A stretch of 64,000 bases of DNA from Acidobacteriota bacterium. GTDB lineage: Bacteria; Acidobacteriota; Thermoanaerobaculia; Gp7-AA8. This document shows positions 11,547-19,057 of this stretch, piece after piece (position 1 is the first letter of the stretch; each line of letters opens with the position of its first letter). The notes beneath the pieces were generated by a model, which did no database searches, was not told where the DNA came from, and was given only the letters and a program-made list of their open reading frames with translations. The stretch spans positions 62,001 through 126,000 of the forward strand of contig JAFATB010000011.1 of assembly GCA_019244185.1 (NCBI GenBank), read 5' to 3'. A program made the position numbers and the translations under genes.

Positions 11547-12881
11547 ATGACGACGATGCAATCGCAGGAACATGTGGTGATCCTCGGCGGCGGACTGGCC
11601 GGCTCGCTCTTCGCGCTCTATCTCGCCCGCCGCGGCGCACGCGTCGATGTCTACGAACGCCGCGCCGATCCGCGCAAGCTCGGCGTGACGAAAGGCGGAC
11701 GCTCGATCAACCTCGGCCTCTCGAAACGCGGCATCACCTCGCTCGCCGAAGTCGGCTTGCGCGACGAAGTGCTCGCCACCGCCGTCGCCATGGAAGGGCG
11801 CGTCATTCACGATCTCGACGGCGCGCAACACTTTCAGCCGTACGGCAAGAACCGGCAGGAAGTGCTGCATTCGATCGACCGCAACGAGTTGAACGAGATC
11901 CTGCTCGATCGCGCCGAAGAGCATCCGAACGTCGCGCTGCACTTCGAGCATCGCTGCGTCGCCATCGATCACGCCACGCGCGAAGTCTCGATCGAGAAGC
12001 CCGGCGGCACGATCGAGCGTCTCCGCGCCGACTGGTTTCTCGGCGCCGACGGCGCGTTCTCGAAAGTGCGCGAGGAGATGCAGCGCGGCCTGCGCGCGAA
12101 CTACAGCCGCGAGTTTCTCGAATGGGGATACAAGGAGCTCACGCTCCCCGCGAATGCCGACGGCTCGTCGCAGCTGAAGCTCAACGCGCTGCACGTCTGG
12201 CCGCGCGGCCACTGCCTCATCGTCTCGCACGCGAACCGCAATGGCTCGCACACGCTCACGCTCTTCCTGCCGTTCGAAGGTCCGGACAGCTTCGAGCACA
12301 TCCACGGCCGCGCCGACATCGAGCGGTTGTTCCGCAAGTTCTTCCCCGATCTCGCGCCGTTGTTGCCGGACCTCTGCGACGAATGGGAGCGCCATCCGAC
12401 CGGCACGCTCGTCACGACCAAGACCGCGCCGTGGCATCTCGATGACTGGCTCGTGCTCGTCGGCGACGCCTGTCACGCGGTGTATCCGTTCTACGGACAA
12501 GGCATGAACTCCGCGTTCGAAGATTGCGCCGCGCTCTCGCGCGCGCTCGCGCAGCACGCCGATCGCGCGACCGCGTTCCGCGAATACGAGCGCTCGCGCA
12601 AGCCGCACACCGACACACTCGCGGAATTGTCGAAAGCGAACTTCGTCGAGCTGCGGCAGAAAGTCGCGTCGCCGCTGTTCCTGCTGCGCAAGCGGCTCGA
12701 CGTCTTTCTCAATCGATTGGCGCCCGAGGGATGGCTGCCGCTGTACACGATGATCGCGCATACGACGATTCCATACGGCGACGCGCTCGTACGCGCGCGC
12801 AAGCAGGATCGCGTGCTGCTCGCCGTCGCGACCACGGCGGCCGCGATCGCGGTGCTCGGCGCGGCGCTGCTCGTGCGCTAA
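11547..12881 (+). CDS. kmo: Kynurenine 3-monooxygenase-like FAD hydroxylase
   Basis: 444 aa. It has the FAD-binding GGGLAG (residues 14-19), the GADGAFSKVR motif and LVGDACHAVYPFYGQGMN, the last being characteristic of kynurenine 3-monooxygenase (KMO). Arg85 (GRVIH) and Tyr99 (QPYG) sit exactly where human KMO has its kynurenine-carboxylate-binding Arg85 and Tyr99, so kynurenine or a close analogue is a credible substrate. The C-terminus ends in a hydrophobic helix (LLAVATTAAAIAVLGAALLV), recalling the membrane anchor of eukaryotic KMO. ATG 11547 follows the previous stop by eight bases. No kynureninase or tryptophan dioxygenase is visible here, so the enzyme probably feeds 3-hydroxykynurenine or a derivative to the NRPS. 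It ends four bases from the convergent CHAT gene. Confidence 0.88.
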   Translation: MTTMQSQEHVVILGGGLAGSLFALYLARRGARVDVYERRADPRKLGVTKGGRSINLGLSKRGITSLAEVGLRDEVLATAVAMEGRVIHDLDGAQHFQPYGKNRQEVLHSIDRNELNEILLDRAEEHPNVALHFEHRCVAIDHATREVSIEKPGGTIERLRADWFLGADGAFSKVREEMQRGLRANYSREFLEWGYKELTLPANADGSSQLKLNALHVWPRGHCLIVSHANRNGSHTLTLFLPFEGPDSFEHIHGRADIERLFRKFFPDLAPLLPDLCDEWERHPTGTLVTTKTAPWHLDDWLVLVGDACHAVYPFYGQGMNSAFEDCAALSRALAQHADRATAFREYERSRKPHTDTLAELSKANFVELRQKVASPLFLLRKRLDVFLNRLAPEGWLPLYTMIAHTTIPYGDALVRARKQDRVLLAVATTAAAIAVLGAALLVR

Positions 12882-12885
12882 AACG

Positions 12886-15321
12886 CTACGAGCCCGCGTA
12901 CACGACGAACGTCGCCCAGTAGCGCGGCTGGCGGTAGATCGTCTGCGCGCGCTCGATCTCGAGCTTCGCGATGCGCAGCGCGGACGCGGGATCGCGGCCG
13001 CGATCGAGCTCGTCGTACATGCGGTTCATCAGCTGCGGTGTCGTCCGGTCGTCGACTTCCCACAGCGCGGCGATCACGTTCGACGCACCCGCGCGGAGAA
13101 ATGCCCACGCGAGGCCGACCAGACCTTCGCCGGTGAACGCGCGCGTGCCCGCGCCGTGGCAGCTCGAGATCGTGACGAGCCGCGCGTGCAGCGGCTGCAG
13201 CACGATGTCGCGTGCGAACAGCCGGTAGTGTTTCGTGGCGTCGTTGCCGAGGATGACGGAGGAATCGAGAGGACGCTTGCGCGTCGCCACGCCGTGCGCG
13301 ACGAAGTGCACGAACGCGAATCGTTCCGGCGACGCGCCGCGATACGCGGCCGGCGTCGCCTCGGGTCCCGCGAGCACTTTGCGGTGCGCGGGCGGGAAAT
13401 GCCGCGCGACGTTGTCGAGCTCCGCGCGCGCGAACTGCAGCGGCGGAAACTCGGGCGCGACCTGCGGCGGATTGCCGACGAGCAGCATCGACTTCGCGGA
13501 GTTCGCGGTTTGCGCGCGCGGGAGCAAGCGCAGCGAGCCGGCAGCGACGAGCGTGACGTCTTCGATCCAGTAATGCGGCGCCGGCTTCGGCGCGACGAGC
13601 GTCTCAAAGTTGAGCGCGTGCAGTTTGCCGTCCGCGATGACGATGACGCGCGCGCCGTTGCGCAGCGCGGCCGCGGCGGGTGGGACGAGCAGCGTGAAGA
13701 GGCGCTGCCCTGCATTGCCGCTCAGCTGCAGCGTGCCGCGCGCGCCGAGGAGGTTGCGGCGATACGTTTCGGCCGCGGTGTCGACGGTCGCATCGAGCGG
13801 CGCGACCGTCACGGCGTCCGGCGTCGCGCTCCACACCCACGAACGCTCGGTGCCGATCCAGTAGCTGACGAGCGTCGCGTTCTGCTGCCGTGCGACCGCA
13901 CGCGCGTCGAGCGGCGCGGATGCGCGCGCGTTGCCGAGACCTTCCTCGATCGTCCCGCGGCTCGTCTCCGTTACCGCTAGCGCATCGGCCGCGCGTCCGC
14001 TGCCGGCGAGATAGTCGACGTACGCGTCGAAGATCTCTTTCGATGGGTTGTAGAACGAGAGCCGCAGTTCGGGATCGGTCGTCGCCGCGCGCTGTTTGCG
14101 AATGAGCGCGAGCGCGCGGTCGAACGCCGCGACCGCGTCGCTGGCGCGTTTCGCGCGGCCGTAGGCTTCGCCGAGGCGGCCTTCCGCTTCCCAGCGCGTC
14201 CGCACGTCGGTGGCCGTCCCGAGCACCGACTGCAGCACGCGAACGGCGTCGTCGGTCTTGCCCTGCGCGGCGCTGATGCGCGCGTCGAGAATGCGCGAGC
14301 GCAGCTCGGCGTCGGCGGCGTGGTTCGTCTTCTTGATCGCGGTCGCGGCGCTGTTGAAGCGGCGCGCCTCGTCGTACTGCCCGCGGCGGATCGCGATCAC
14401 GGCGAGATTCGCGAGCGCGCTGCCGACGTCGTTCGCGTCCTTCGCGCCGTACGTCACGACGTCGCGGTAGAAGCGCTCGGCGGCAGCGAGATCGTGGCGC
14501 GCGTAGTAAATGTCGCCGAGGAGCACGAGCCAGGCGATGCGGCCGGCGCTGTGGGTGCGCGCGGCGATCGCTTCCGCGCGGACGAGCGGATCGATCGCGC
14601 TCTCATCGTCGCCGACTTCCCAGTACGCCCAGCCGACGTTTCCTTCCGCGCGCTCGAGCACCGACTGCAGATCGAGCTCGGTCGCGATGGCGCGCGCGCG
14701 TTCGCCCGTGGCGATGGCCTCGTTGTAGCGATGCGCGCCGACATACGCCTTCGTGAGATTCGCGAGCGCCTTCGCCTCGGTCACGCGATTGCCCGCTTTG
14801 CGCGCGAGCGTAATGGCGTCGAGCGTGTACGCCTCGGCGCGTTGCGGATGCGCCAGCGCGCGCATCAGCAGGACGTTCGGGACGAGCGCGGGCTGATGCT
14901 TCGTCGCGATCGCGTGCGCGGCGTCGATGAACTGCTCGGTCTCCGGCGACTGATGCGTCTGCGCGATGTACGCGAGCGCGATGAGCCGCCGCACCTCCGC
15001 TTCACTGGTGCGCCAGCGCGGCGGCGGCGGCTTCCTGAGAATCTTGTCCGCCGCCGCGGAATCGCCGGTCTGCATCAGTACTTCGCCGCGCATCACGCGC
15101 AGCGTCCACGCTGCTTCCGAATCGCTCGATGCAAAACGGCGCAGCGCATCGTCGACGATGCGCTGCGCCTGGGGGAGATGACCGCGGTCGAGCTCCGTCC
15201 GCGCCTGTTGCGCGGCGATGCGTTCCGCGTCGGGAACGGCCGGCGCTGCGAAGACCAACAGCAGCAGCGCCGGCGCGAGCCACGCGCGTCGTTCAGATGC
15301 GCGGCGGAATCGTGCTCCCAT
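12886..15321 (-). CDS. Exported TPR-CHAT caspase-like protease
   Basis: 811 aa from the ATG at 15321. The N-terminus has basic residues and a hydrophobic stretch (WLAPALLLLVFAAPAVP), a signal peptide or anchor. About residues 50-480 form helical repeats of TPR type (for example EGNVGWAYWEVGDDESAIDPL). The C-terminal third is a CHAT domain: catalytic dyad His676 (FVHFVAHG) and Cys721 (ISSCHGAG), then FTGEGLVGLAWAFLRAGA and ALWEVDD. CHAT proteins are clan CD cysteine peptidases related to separase and to the protease of CRISPR type III-E. The gene start overlaps the end of the preceding 291-aa gene by 29 bases, so it belongs to the sigma/anti-sigma operon. Confidence 0.92.
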   Translation of the reverse strand: MGARFRRASERRAWLAPALLLLVFAAPAVPDAERIAAQQARTELDRGHLPQAQRIVDDALRRFASSDSEAAWTLRVMRGEVLMQTGDSAAADKILRKPPPPRWRTSEAEVRRLIALAYIAQTHQSPETEQFIDAAHAIATKHQPALVPNVLLMRALAHPQRAEAYTLDAITLARKAGNRVTEAKALANLTKAYVGAHRYNEAIATGERARAIATELDLQSVLERAEGNVGWAYWEVGDDESAIDPLVRAEAIAARTHSAGRIAWLVLLGDIYYARHDLAAAERFYRDVVTYGAKDANDVGSALANLAVIAIRRGQYDEARRFNSAATAIKKTNHAADAELRSRILDARISAAQGKTDDAVRVLQSVLGTATDVRTRWEAEGRLGEAYGRAKRASDAVAAFDRALALIRKQRAATTDPELRLSFYNPSKEIFDAYVDYLAGSGRAADALAVTETSRGTIEEGLGNARASAPLDARAVARQQNATLVSYWIGTERSWVWSATPDAVTVAPLDATVDTAAETYRRNLLGARGTLQLSGNAGQRLFTLLVPPAAAALRNGARVIVIADGKLHALNFETLVAPKPAPHYWIEDVTLVAAGSLRLLPRAQTANSAKSMLLVGNPPQVAPEFPPLQFARAELDNVARHFPPAHRKVLAGPEATPAAYRGASPERFAFVHFVAHGVATRKRPLDSSVILGNDATKHYRLFARDIVLQPLHARLVTISSCHGAGTRAFTGEGLVGLAWAFLRAGASNVIAALWEVDDRTTPQLMNRMYDELDRGRDPASALRIAKLEIERAQTIYRQPRYWATFVVYAGS

Positions 15322-16168
15322 TGCCCTCCACGGATCCGCCCGTGAGCGAGCCGCCGCCGCCACCACCCGTCCCGCCGTCCTGCAGAACCAGCGGCATGAA
15401 TGCTTTGGCGACCGGCGCGGCATCGGGCGCCGCCGCGGGCGGGGCGGCGAAGCGCTCGTCGAAGTCGATGCGCACAAGGCTGACGCGGCGGCGTCCCGGT
15501 TTGAACAGGAACTCCGCGAGATTCACGCTGCCGAAATCGGGCACCAGAATGCGGTGGCCGGTGATGGCGATGCTCGTCTGCGCTTTGAGCTTGCCCGCCG
15601 GCGAGAGCGACTTGACCAGCGTGCCGGAGATCGCGGGGCGCGTCTGGCTCTTGAGCGCCTTGGTGAGCGCCGGCGCGGTCCCGTACCCGAAGCGTTTCGC
15701 GAAGTCGGCCGGCGCGGCGGAAAGACGGCGGCGGAAGTCGTCGTACGTCGAGCAGCCGAGCAGATCGAGGTCGAGCTCGGGGACGACCTCGTGGTCGTCG
15801 ATCGACAGCCCGCGATACGACGCGCGGAACTCGAACCGCGAGTCGTCTTCGTGGATGTTGCGGATCGACGTCATCGACGCCTGCATCATGCCCACTTTCA
15901 GGCGGCCGCGCACGGCGAAGTTGCTGATCAGCACATCGACGTACGTCGCGTACGTGCCGGCGGCGATCTTCTGGCCCACCACGCGGCTCTCCGCCTTCGT
16001 AAACGAGACGCCGTGACGGTTGTAATTCGTTTCCTCGGAAAATCCCTCGCCGCCCGTGGGCGCGAGAGCGACGGATGCGAGACTCGGGATGGCGGTCGCC
16101 GTGCTGCCGTTGGTGAGCAGGCCGCCGACACCGATCGCGCTGGCGTTGAACGTGAAGTCGTAGGACAT
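15293..16168 (-). CDS. Unknown protein with glycine-rich C-terminal tail, CHAT operon
   Basis: 291 aa with no recognised domain. There is no signal peptide: it starts MSYDFTFNASAIGVGG. The body is predicted beta-rich with conserved-looking blocks (RNIHEDDSRFEFRASYRG, LDLLGCSTYDDF, ITGHRILVPDFGSVNLAEF). The last ~45 residues are Ala/Pro then Gly/Ser rich (GGTGGGGGGSLTGGS), likely flexible. An AGGAGG-type ribosome site precedes ATG 16168. It lies between the anti-sigma factor and the CHAT protease and overlaps the latter by 29 bases in another frame, implying translational coupling. A substrate, chaperone or partner of the protease is possible; nothing in the sequence proves it. Confidence 0.85.
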   Translation of the reverse strand: MSYDFTFNASAIGVGGLLTNGSTATAIPSLASVALAPTGGEGFSEETNYNRHGVSFTKAESRVVGQKIAAGTYATYVDVLISNFAVRGRLKVGMMQASMTSIRNIHEDDSRFEFRASYRGLSIDDHEVVPELDLDLLGCSTYDDFRRRLSAAPADFAKRFGYGTAPALTKALKSQTRPAISGTLVKSLSPAGKLKAQTSIAITGHRILVPDFGSVNLAEFLFKPGRRRVSLVRIDFDERFAAPPAAAPDAAPVAKAFMPLVLQDGGTGGGGGGSLTGGSVEGNGSTIPPRI

Positions 16169-16230
16169 GGTTCCTCCTCTGGACGCCCGGAATGGGCGGG
16201 CGCTCTGCTTCCTCGAACCCTGTACTTCGT

Positions 16231-16884
16231 TTAAGGAACTACGCGGAACGGATAGCTGGTGATCTTCGAGCGGTTGCCGTCCTCGCGGACGCCCTCGATC
16301 ACCAATTCATAGCTGCCGGCCGGCAACGATCCGGGCAGCAATGAAAACGGGTTGTTCGCCTGTTCGGGCGACTTCTCGACCGGCTCGCCGATCGTCGCGC
16401 CGCGCGCGTCGACGGCGTGCAAGATGTACTTCACGAACGACGGATCGGTGGGGATGTCGAAGGGAAGCTGTTCCATCGCTCCCTTCCGCACCGCCGGCAC
16501 GTCGGACGCGCCGCGCGTTCCCGCGCTGAGCGACTTGCCCGCGTCGGCGATGACGAGCCGCGGCGGCGCGCTGCGCAGAACGAGCGGAACGGCGTTCGCC
16601 GCGAGCAGCACCGCGGCCGCGGCGGCGGGAATCCACTGCTTGATGCCGCGGCGCCGCGCGCGGAGGTCGACGACGTTGTCGCGTTGCGGCACCGCGCGCG
16701 CGTCGCGTTCGCCGCGCACGAGCTCGCGTCCGCTCTCCATCATCCGCAGTCCGTCGCGAACATCGTCCGCGCAAACGCGGCAGTCGAAGAAGTGCTGCTC
16801 GAACTCTTCGCTTTCGGAGTCGTGCATCTCGCGGAGGAGGTAGCGTTCCGCGGCCTGGCCGGCGATGGCGTCGTCGTGATTCAT
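16231..16884 (-). CDS. Membrane anti-sigma factor with zinc finger (zf-HC2/ZAS)
   Basis: 217 aa. Residues ~12-50 carry the zinc-binding anti-sigma motif H-x3-C-x2-C (QHFFDCRVCADD), the cytoplasmic part that binds an ECF sigma factor. A single membrane segment lies near 80-102 (WIPAAAAAVLLAANAVPLVL). The C-terminal ~110 residues would be outside the inner membrane and end in a beta-rich domain (GSYELVIEGVREDGNRSKITSYPFRVVP). ATG 16884 overlaps the sigma-factor stop by four bases, the usual arrangement of a sigma/anti-sigma pair. The outer domain may sense the signal and might be reached by the exported CHAT protease encoded downstream; that link is inference. Confidence 0.9.
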   Translation of the reverse strand: MNHDDAIAGQAAERYLLREMHDSESEEFEQHFFDCRVCADDVRDGLRMMESGRELVRGERDARAVPQRDNVVDLRARRRGIKQWIPAAAAAVLLAANAVPLVLRSAPPRLVIADAGKSLSAGTRGASDVPAVRKGAMEQLPFDIPTDPSFVKYILHAVDARGATIGEPVEKSPEQANNPFSLLPGSLPAGSYELVIEGVREDGNRSKITSYPFRVVP

Positions 16885-17498
16885 TCTCGTCTCTGGCTGG
16901 ATAGTGACGGATCGGCGCCAAACGTTTCACGAATCTCGCGGCGCCCGCTCTCGCGGCGCAGATATTCGGCGCGGAAGCGATCTTTGGCGCGGTGCAGCAG
17001 GACGCGCAGATAGCCGCGGTCGATGTCGAAACGGCGGCAGATCTCGTCCTTGTCGCTGTCGTCGAGAAAGACGGCGCGCAGGATGTCGGAGTCGCGCGGG
17101 TTGTGCGCCTCGAGCGCCGCGAGGACGCGCTTGACGCGCGCGCTGCTCATGCGGCGATCCTGCTCCTCCTCCAGCGCCGCCGAGCTCGCCGGCTCGTCGC
17201 GGGCGGGCTCGAGCGGCTCGGTCCGCGACTCGCCGCGCCAGTACTCCATCACCACGTGGTTGCAGACGCCGATGACGAATGCCCCGAGCTTGCGGCCGTC
17301 GCGGAGATCGCCCAGCTTGTCGAGGACGCGCACGAAGATTTCCTGGCGGATCTCGTCGATGGCCTGCATCGAGTGCACGCGCCTCCGCAGCGTGAGGAGC
17401 AGCAACTCGCGAAAGTACTCATAGAAATGAGCTTCCGTTTCGCGGTCTCTCTCTCGCAGACGCCGCACATAGTCGTCGTCGAACGCGAAAAGTTCCAT
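16881..17498 (-). CDS. ECF-type RNA polymerase sigma factor
   Basis: 205 aa. Region 2 is visible at ~25-90 (RRRVHSMQAIDEIRQEIFVRVLDKL, then LGAFVIGVCNHVVMEYWR). Region 4 at ~140-185 has a helix-turn-helix (DKDEICRRFDIDRGYLRVLLHRAKDRFR). An acidic spacer links them (EPARDEPASSAALEEEQ). It is first in a four-gene operon with its zinc-finger anti-sigma factor, an unknown protein and a TPR-CHAT protease. ATG 17498 is preceded by GGGGAG-like sequence in about 70 bases of leader. Its targets cannot be read from this window. Confidence 0.93.
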   Translation of the reverse strand: MELFAFDDDYVRRLRERDRETEAHFYEYFRELLLLTLRRRVHSMQAIDEIRQEIFVRVLDKLGDLRDGRKLGAFVIGVCNHVVMEYWRGESRTEPLEPARDEPASSAALEEEQDRRMSSARVKRVLAALEAHNPRDSDILRAVFLDDSDKDEICRRFDIDRGYLRVLLHRAKDRFRAEYLRRESGRREIRETFGADPSLSSQRRE

Positions 17499-17567
17499 GG
17501 GGAGTTACTTGTACTTTACTGCAAATCCGGCCAAACGGAGCGGCGGAAGGACGGCCGGGCGGCCGAT

Positions 17568-18005
17568 TCAGGCCGGCTGGAGACGCAGCAGGATCTGGCG
17601 GATCGCGGCGTGACCGATGGCCACGTCGACGTCGCGCTGCAGCAGCGTGAGGTAGCGATTGGCCTCGCCCGATTCCGTGTCGATCGCCGCGTTGACGCGC
17701 GCGACGATGGCGTCGACGTCGGCGCGCTCGAAGTCGGTGCGCGACATCGAGTCGATGTCGACGATGAGCGTCGTCATCGGCCGCAGCCACTCGAAGAACG
17801 GGTCTTCCTGCAGCAGCTTCAACAGATGCGTCGGCCCCGACACCGGCGCGACGTTCGCCGAGTACTCCGCGCTCGCCGCGTCGATCAGCGCGCGATGCAG
17901 CGGCATGAGCTGCTTCCACAGATCGCGCAGCGCCGCGCGCAGCTCGGCCCGCTGCGGATCGTCCGGCGTGTGCATCGTGCGCGCGTAGATGTCTTCTTTC
18001 TTCAT
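17568..18005 (-). CDS. Conserved hypothetical soluble protein
   Basis: 145 aa, predicted almost wholly helical, no signal peptide and no known motif. Distinct stretches are LRDLWKQLMPLHRALIDAASAEYS (~27-50), HLLKLLQEDPFFEWLRPMTTLIVDID (~59-84) and NRYLTLLQRDVDVAIGHAAIRQILLRLQ near the end. The composition and length are those of a compact helical bundle. The leader contains two inverted repeats (18025-18067 and 18081-18119), so it may be regulated post-transcriptionally or by a dimeric repressor. It is on the same strand as the ECF operon but separated by 69 bases, so co-transcription is possible. Confidence 0.75.
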   Translation of the reverse strand: MKKEDIYARTMHTPDDPQRAELRAALRDLWKQLMPLHRALIDAASAEYSANVAPVSGPTHLLKLLQEDPFFEWLRPMTTLIVDIDSMSRTDFERADVDAIVARVNAAIDTESGEANRYLTLLQRDVDVAIGHAAIRQILLRLQPA

Positions 18006-18024
18006 CGGGGAAAATCACGCCTCC

Positions 18025-18067
18025 ACGGTTGGCTGGGGAAGGGTGGGGTAGGCAGTTAGCCAACCGT
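18025..18067 (-). promoter_or_regulatory. 10-bp perfect inverted repeat in leader of the 145-aa gene
   Basis: ACGGTTGGCT (18025-18034) is exactly mirrored by AGCCAACCGT (18058-18067) across a 23-base G-rich spacer. On the minus strand this lies about 20 bases before the ATG at 18005, in the presumed 5' leader. It could be an RNA hairpin controlling translation or a split operator. No T-tract follows, so it is not a typical terminator. Confidence 0.6.
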
Positions 18068-18080
18068 AGAGGCCGTGAAA

Positions 18081-18119
18081 GCTTGCTGCAGCTCCAGGAA
18101 CTGCAAGTCTACAGCAAGT
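18081..18119. promoter_or_regulatory. Nested inverted repeats, candidate operator or cruciform
   Basis: The inner element 18087-18105 reads TGCAGCTCCAGGAACTGCA, palindromic except for one symmetric mismatch pair and its centre. It is framed by GCTTGCTG (18081-18088) and CAGCAAGT (18112-18119), which pair at seven of eight positions. It lies between the 145-aa gene leader and the tRNA-Arg promoter, and could serve either side. Confidence 0.5.
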
Positions 18120-18153
18120 AGTGCACCGGGCAACAGGCTGCAATTCGGCGCGC

Positions 18154-18182
18154 TTGCGGACCTCCGGCGAGGTGACTACAAT
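18154..18182 (+). promoter_or_regulatory. Sigma-70-type promoter of tRNA-Arg
   Basis: TTGCGG (18154-18159), a 17-base spacer and TACAAT (18177-18182), about 53 bases before the mature tRNA start. The same TACAATGCG string recurs before the HicA-like gene (33389) and RNase G (41524), supporting it as this organism's -10 plus discriminator. Confidence 0.6.
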
Positions 18183-18235
18183 GCGCCGCCGCCCCGGAAT
18201 GAAGACTCCGGTGGTGCGGTTAAGCTTCCGTGCTC

Positions 18236-18312
18236 GCACCCATAGCTCAATTGGATAGAGCATCTGACTACGGATCAGAAGGTTTGAGGTTCGAGTCCTC
18301 ATGGGTGCACCA
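18236..18312 (+). tRNA. tRNA-Arg (anticodon ACG)
   Basis: 77 nt with encoded CCA. The acceptor stem GCACCCA pairs with TGGGTGC, the anticodon stem TCTGA pairs with TCAGA around the loop CTACGGA, and the T-loop is TTCGAGT. Anticodon ACG requires A-to-I editing at position 34 to read CGU, CGC and CGA codons. The editing enzyme gene tadA follows 55 bases downstream. Confidence 0.97.
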
Positions 18313-18327
18313 ACCCTGAATCAACTC

Positions 18328-18360
18328 CGACGGCGGGCCGATGCCCGCCGTCGTATTCTT
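18328..18360 (+). terminator. Hairpin terminator after tRNA-Arg
   Basis: CGACGGCGGG (18328-18337) and CCCGCCGTCG (18344-18353) form a perfect 10-bp stem with loop CCGATG, followed by TATTCTT. This is a good Rho-independent terminator shape, although it ends only seven bases before the tadA start codon. Confidence 0.75.
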
Positions 18361-18366
18361 TGACAA

Positions 18367-18861
18367 ATGGATCAGGCGCAGTGGCAGTCCGAGGCGCTTG
18401 CAGAAGCGATGAACGTCGCCTTCGCGCTCGCCGAGGATGCGGCGCGCGATGGTGAGATCCCGGTGGGAGCGGTCGTCGTCGACCGCAACGGCGCGATCGT
18501 CGGACGCGGACGCAACGCGCGTGAGTCGGGCGACCCGCTCGGACACGCGGAGCTGTTCGCGATTCGCGAGGCCGCGCGGTCCATCGGCGACTGGCGGCTC
18601 GAAGGCACGACGATGTGCGTGACGCTCGAGCCGTGCGCGATGTGCGCGGGCGCGCTCGTGAACGCGCGCGTCGCACGGCTCGTCTTCGCGGCGTACGACC
18701 CGAAAGCGGGCTTCTGCGGCTCGCTCGGAAATCTCGTGCAGGACGCCCGCCTCAATCATCGGCTGATGGTCGAAGGCGGTTTCATGGAAGAACGCTCGCG
18801 GCAGTTGCTGCAGCAGTTCTTCCGCGAACTGCGCCAGCGGAATCAGAAGTTGCCTGCGTGA
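18367..18861 (+). CDS. tadA: tRNA-specific adenosine deaminase TadA
   Basis: 164 aa. It deaminates adenosine 34 of tRNA-Arg(ACG) to inosine. The zinc-binding and catalytic residues are clear: His60-Ala-Glu62 (GHAELFAIREAA) and Cys90/Cys93 (TLEPCAMCAGAL). The length matches the bacterial family. ATG 18367 lies seven bases after the terminator hairpin of tRNA-Arg(ACG), so enzyme and sole known bacterial tRNA substrate are neighbours. Guanine deaminases share the fold, but PCAMCAGA with RVARLVFAAYDPKAG is the TadA signature. Confidence 0.95.
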   Translation: MDQAQWQSEALAEAMNVAFALAEDAARDGEIPVGAVVVDRNGAIVGRGRNARESGDPLGHAELFAIREAARSIGDWRLEGTTMCVTLEPCAMCAGALVNARVARLVFAAYDPKAGFCGSLGNLVQDARLNHRLMVEGGFMEERSRQLLQQFFRELRQRNQKLPA

Positions 18862-18867
18862 TGAAAC

Positions 18868-18957
18868 GGAGAGGTGGCAGAGCGGTTGAATGCGGCGGTC
18901 TCGAAAACCGTTATACCTTCACGGGTATCGAGGGTTCGAATCCCTCCCTCTCCGCCA
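18868..18957 (+). tRNA. tRNA-Ser (anticodon CGA)
   Basis: 90 nt including CCA, with acceptor GGAGAGG / CCTCTCC and a long variable arm as in class II tRNAs. Anticodon loop CTCGAAA within stem GCGGT/ACCGT gives anticodon CGA, reading UCG. It begins six bases after the tadA stop. Confidence 0.96.
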
Positions 18958-18974
18958 CCCGGCCCGGCCGGGTG
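18956..18974 (+). terminator. GC-rich hairpin after tRNA-Ser(CGA)
   Basis: CACCCGGCC and GGCCGGGTG flank a single central C; a realistic fold is a 6-bp stem with a GC loop. It starts in the CCA end of the tRNA. No T-tract follows, so termination is uncertain; it may help 3' processing. Confidence 0.4.
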
Positions 18975-19035
18975 CGCTAAGGGCATAGCCCAGCTGCACG
19001 TGCGGCTGCAGCTCGAGGACACGCGGCGCAGGCGG
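18974..19035 (+). repeat. Dispersed intergenic element, copy A
   Basis: A 62-bp stretch sharing the layout GCGCT-AGGGC-TAGCC-TGCACGTGCGGCTGC-CTCGAG-GCAGGCGG with 33306-33368. The 15-mer TGCACGTGCGGCTGC is identical in both copies. It lies between two tRNA-Ser genes, directly behind a GC hairpin. It is non-coding and of unknown type. Confidence 0.65.
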
Positions 19036-19057
19036 TTAGCAGCGACGACCGAGATGC

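Noticed and set aside
12886-17498. Type III-E CRISPR (Craspase) system
   Set aside because: TPR-CHAT and a sigma factor recall it, but there is no repeat array, no Cas7-11-like protein and no Cas1/2 in the window.
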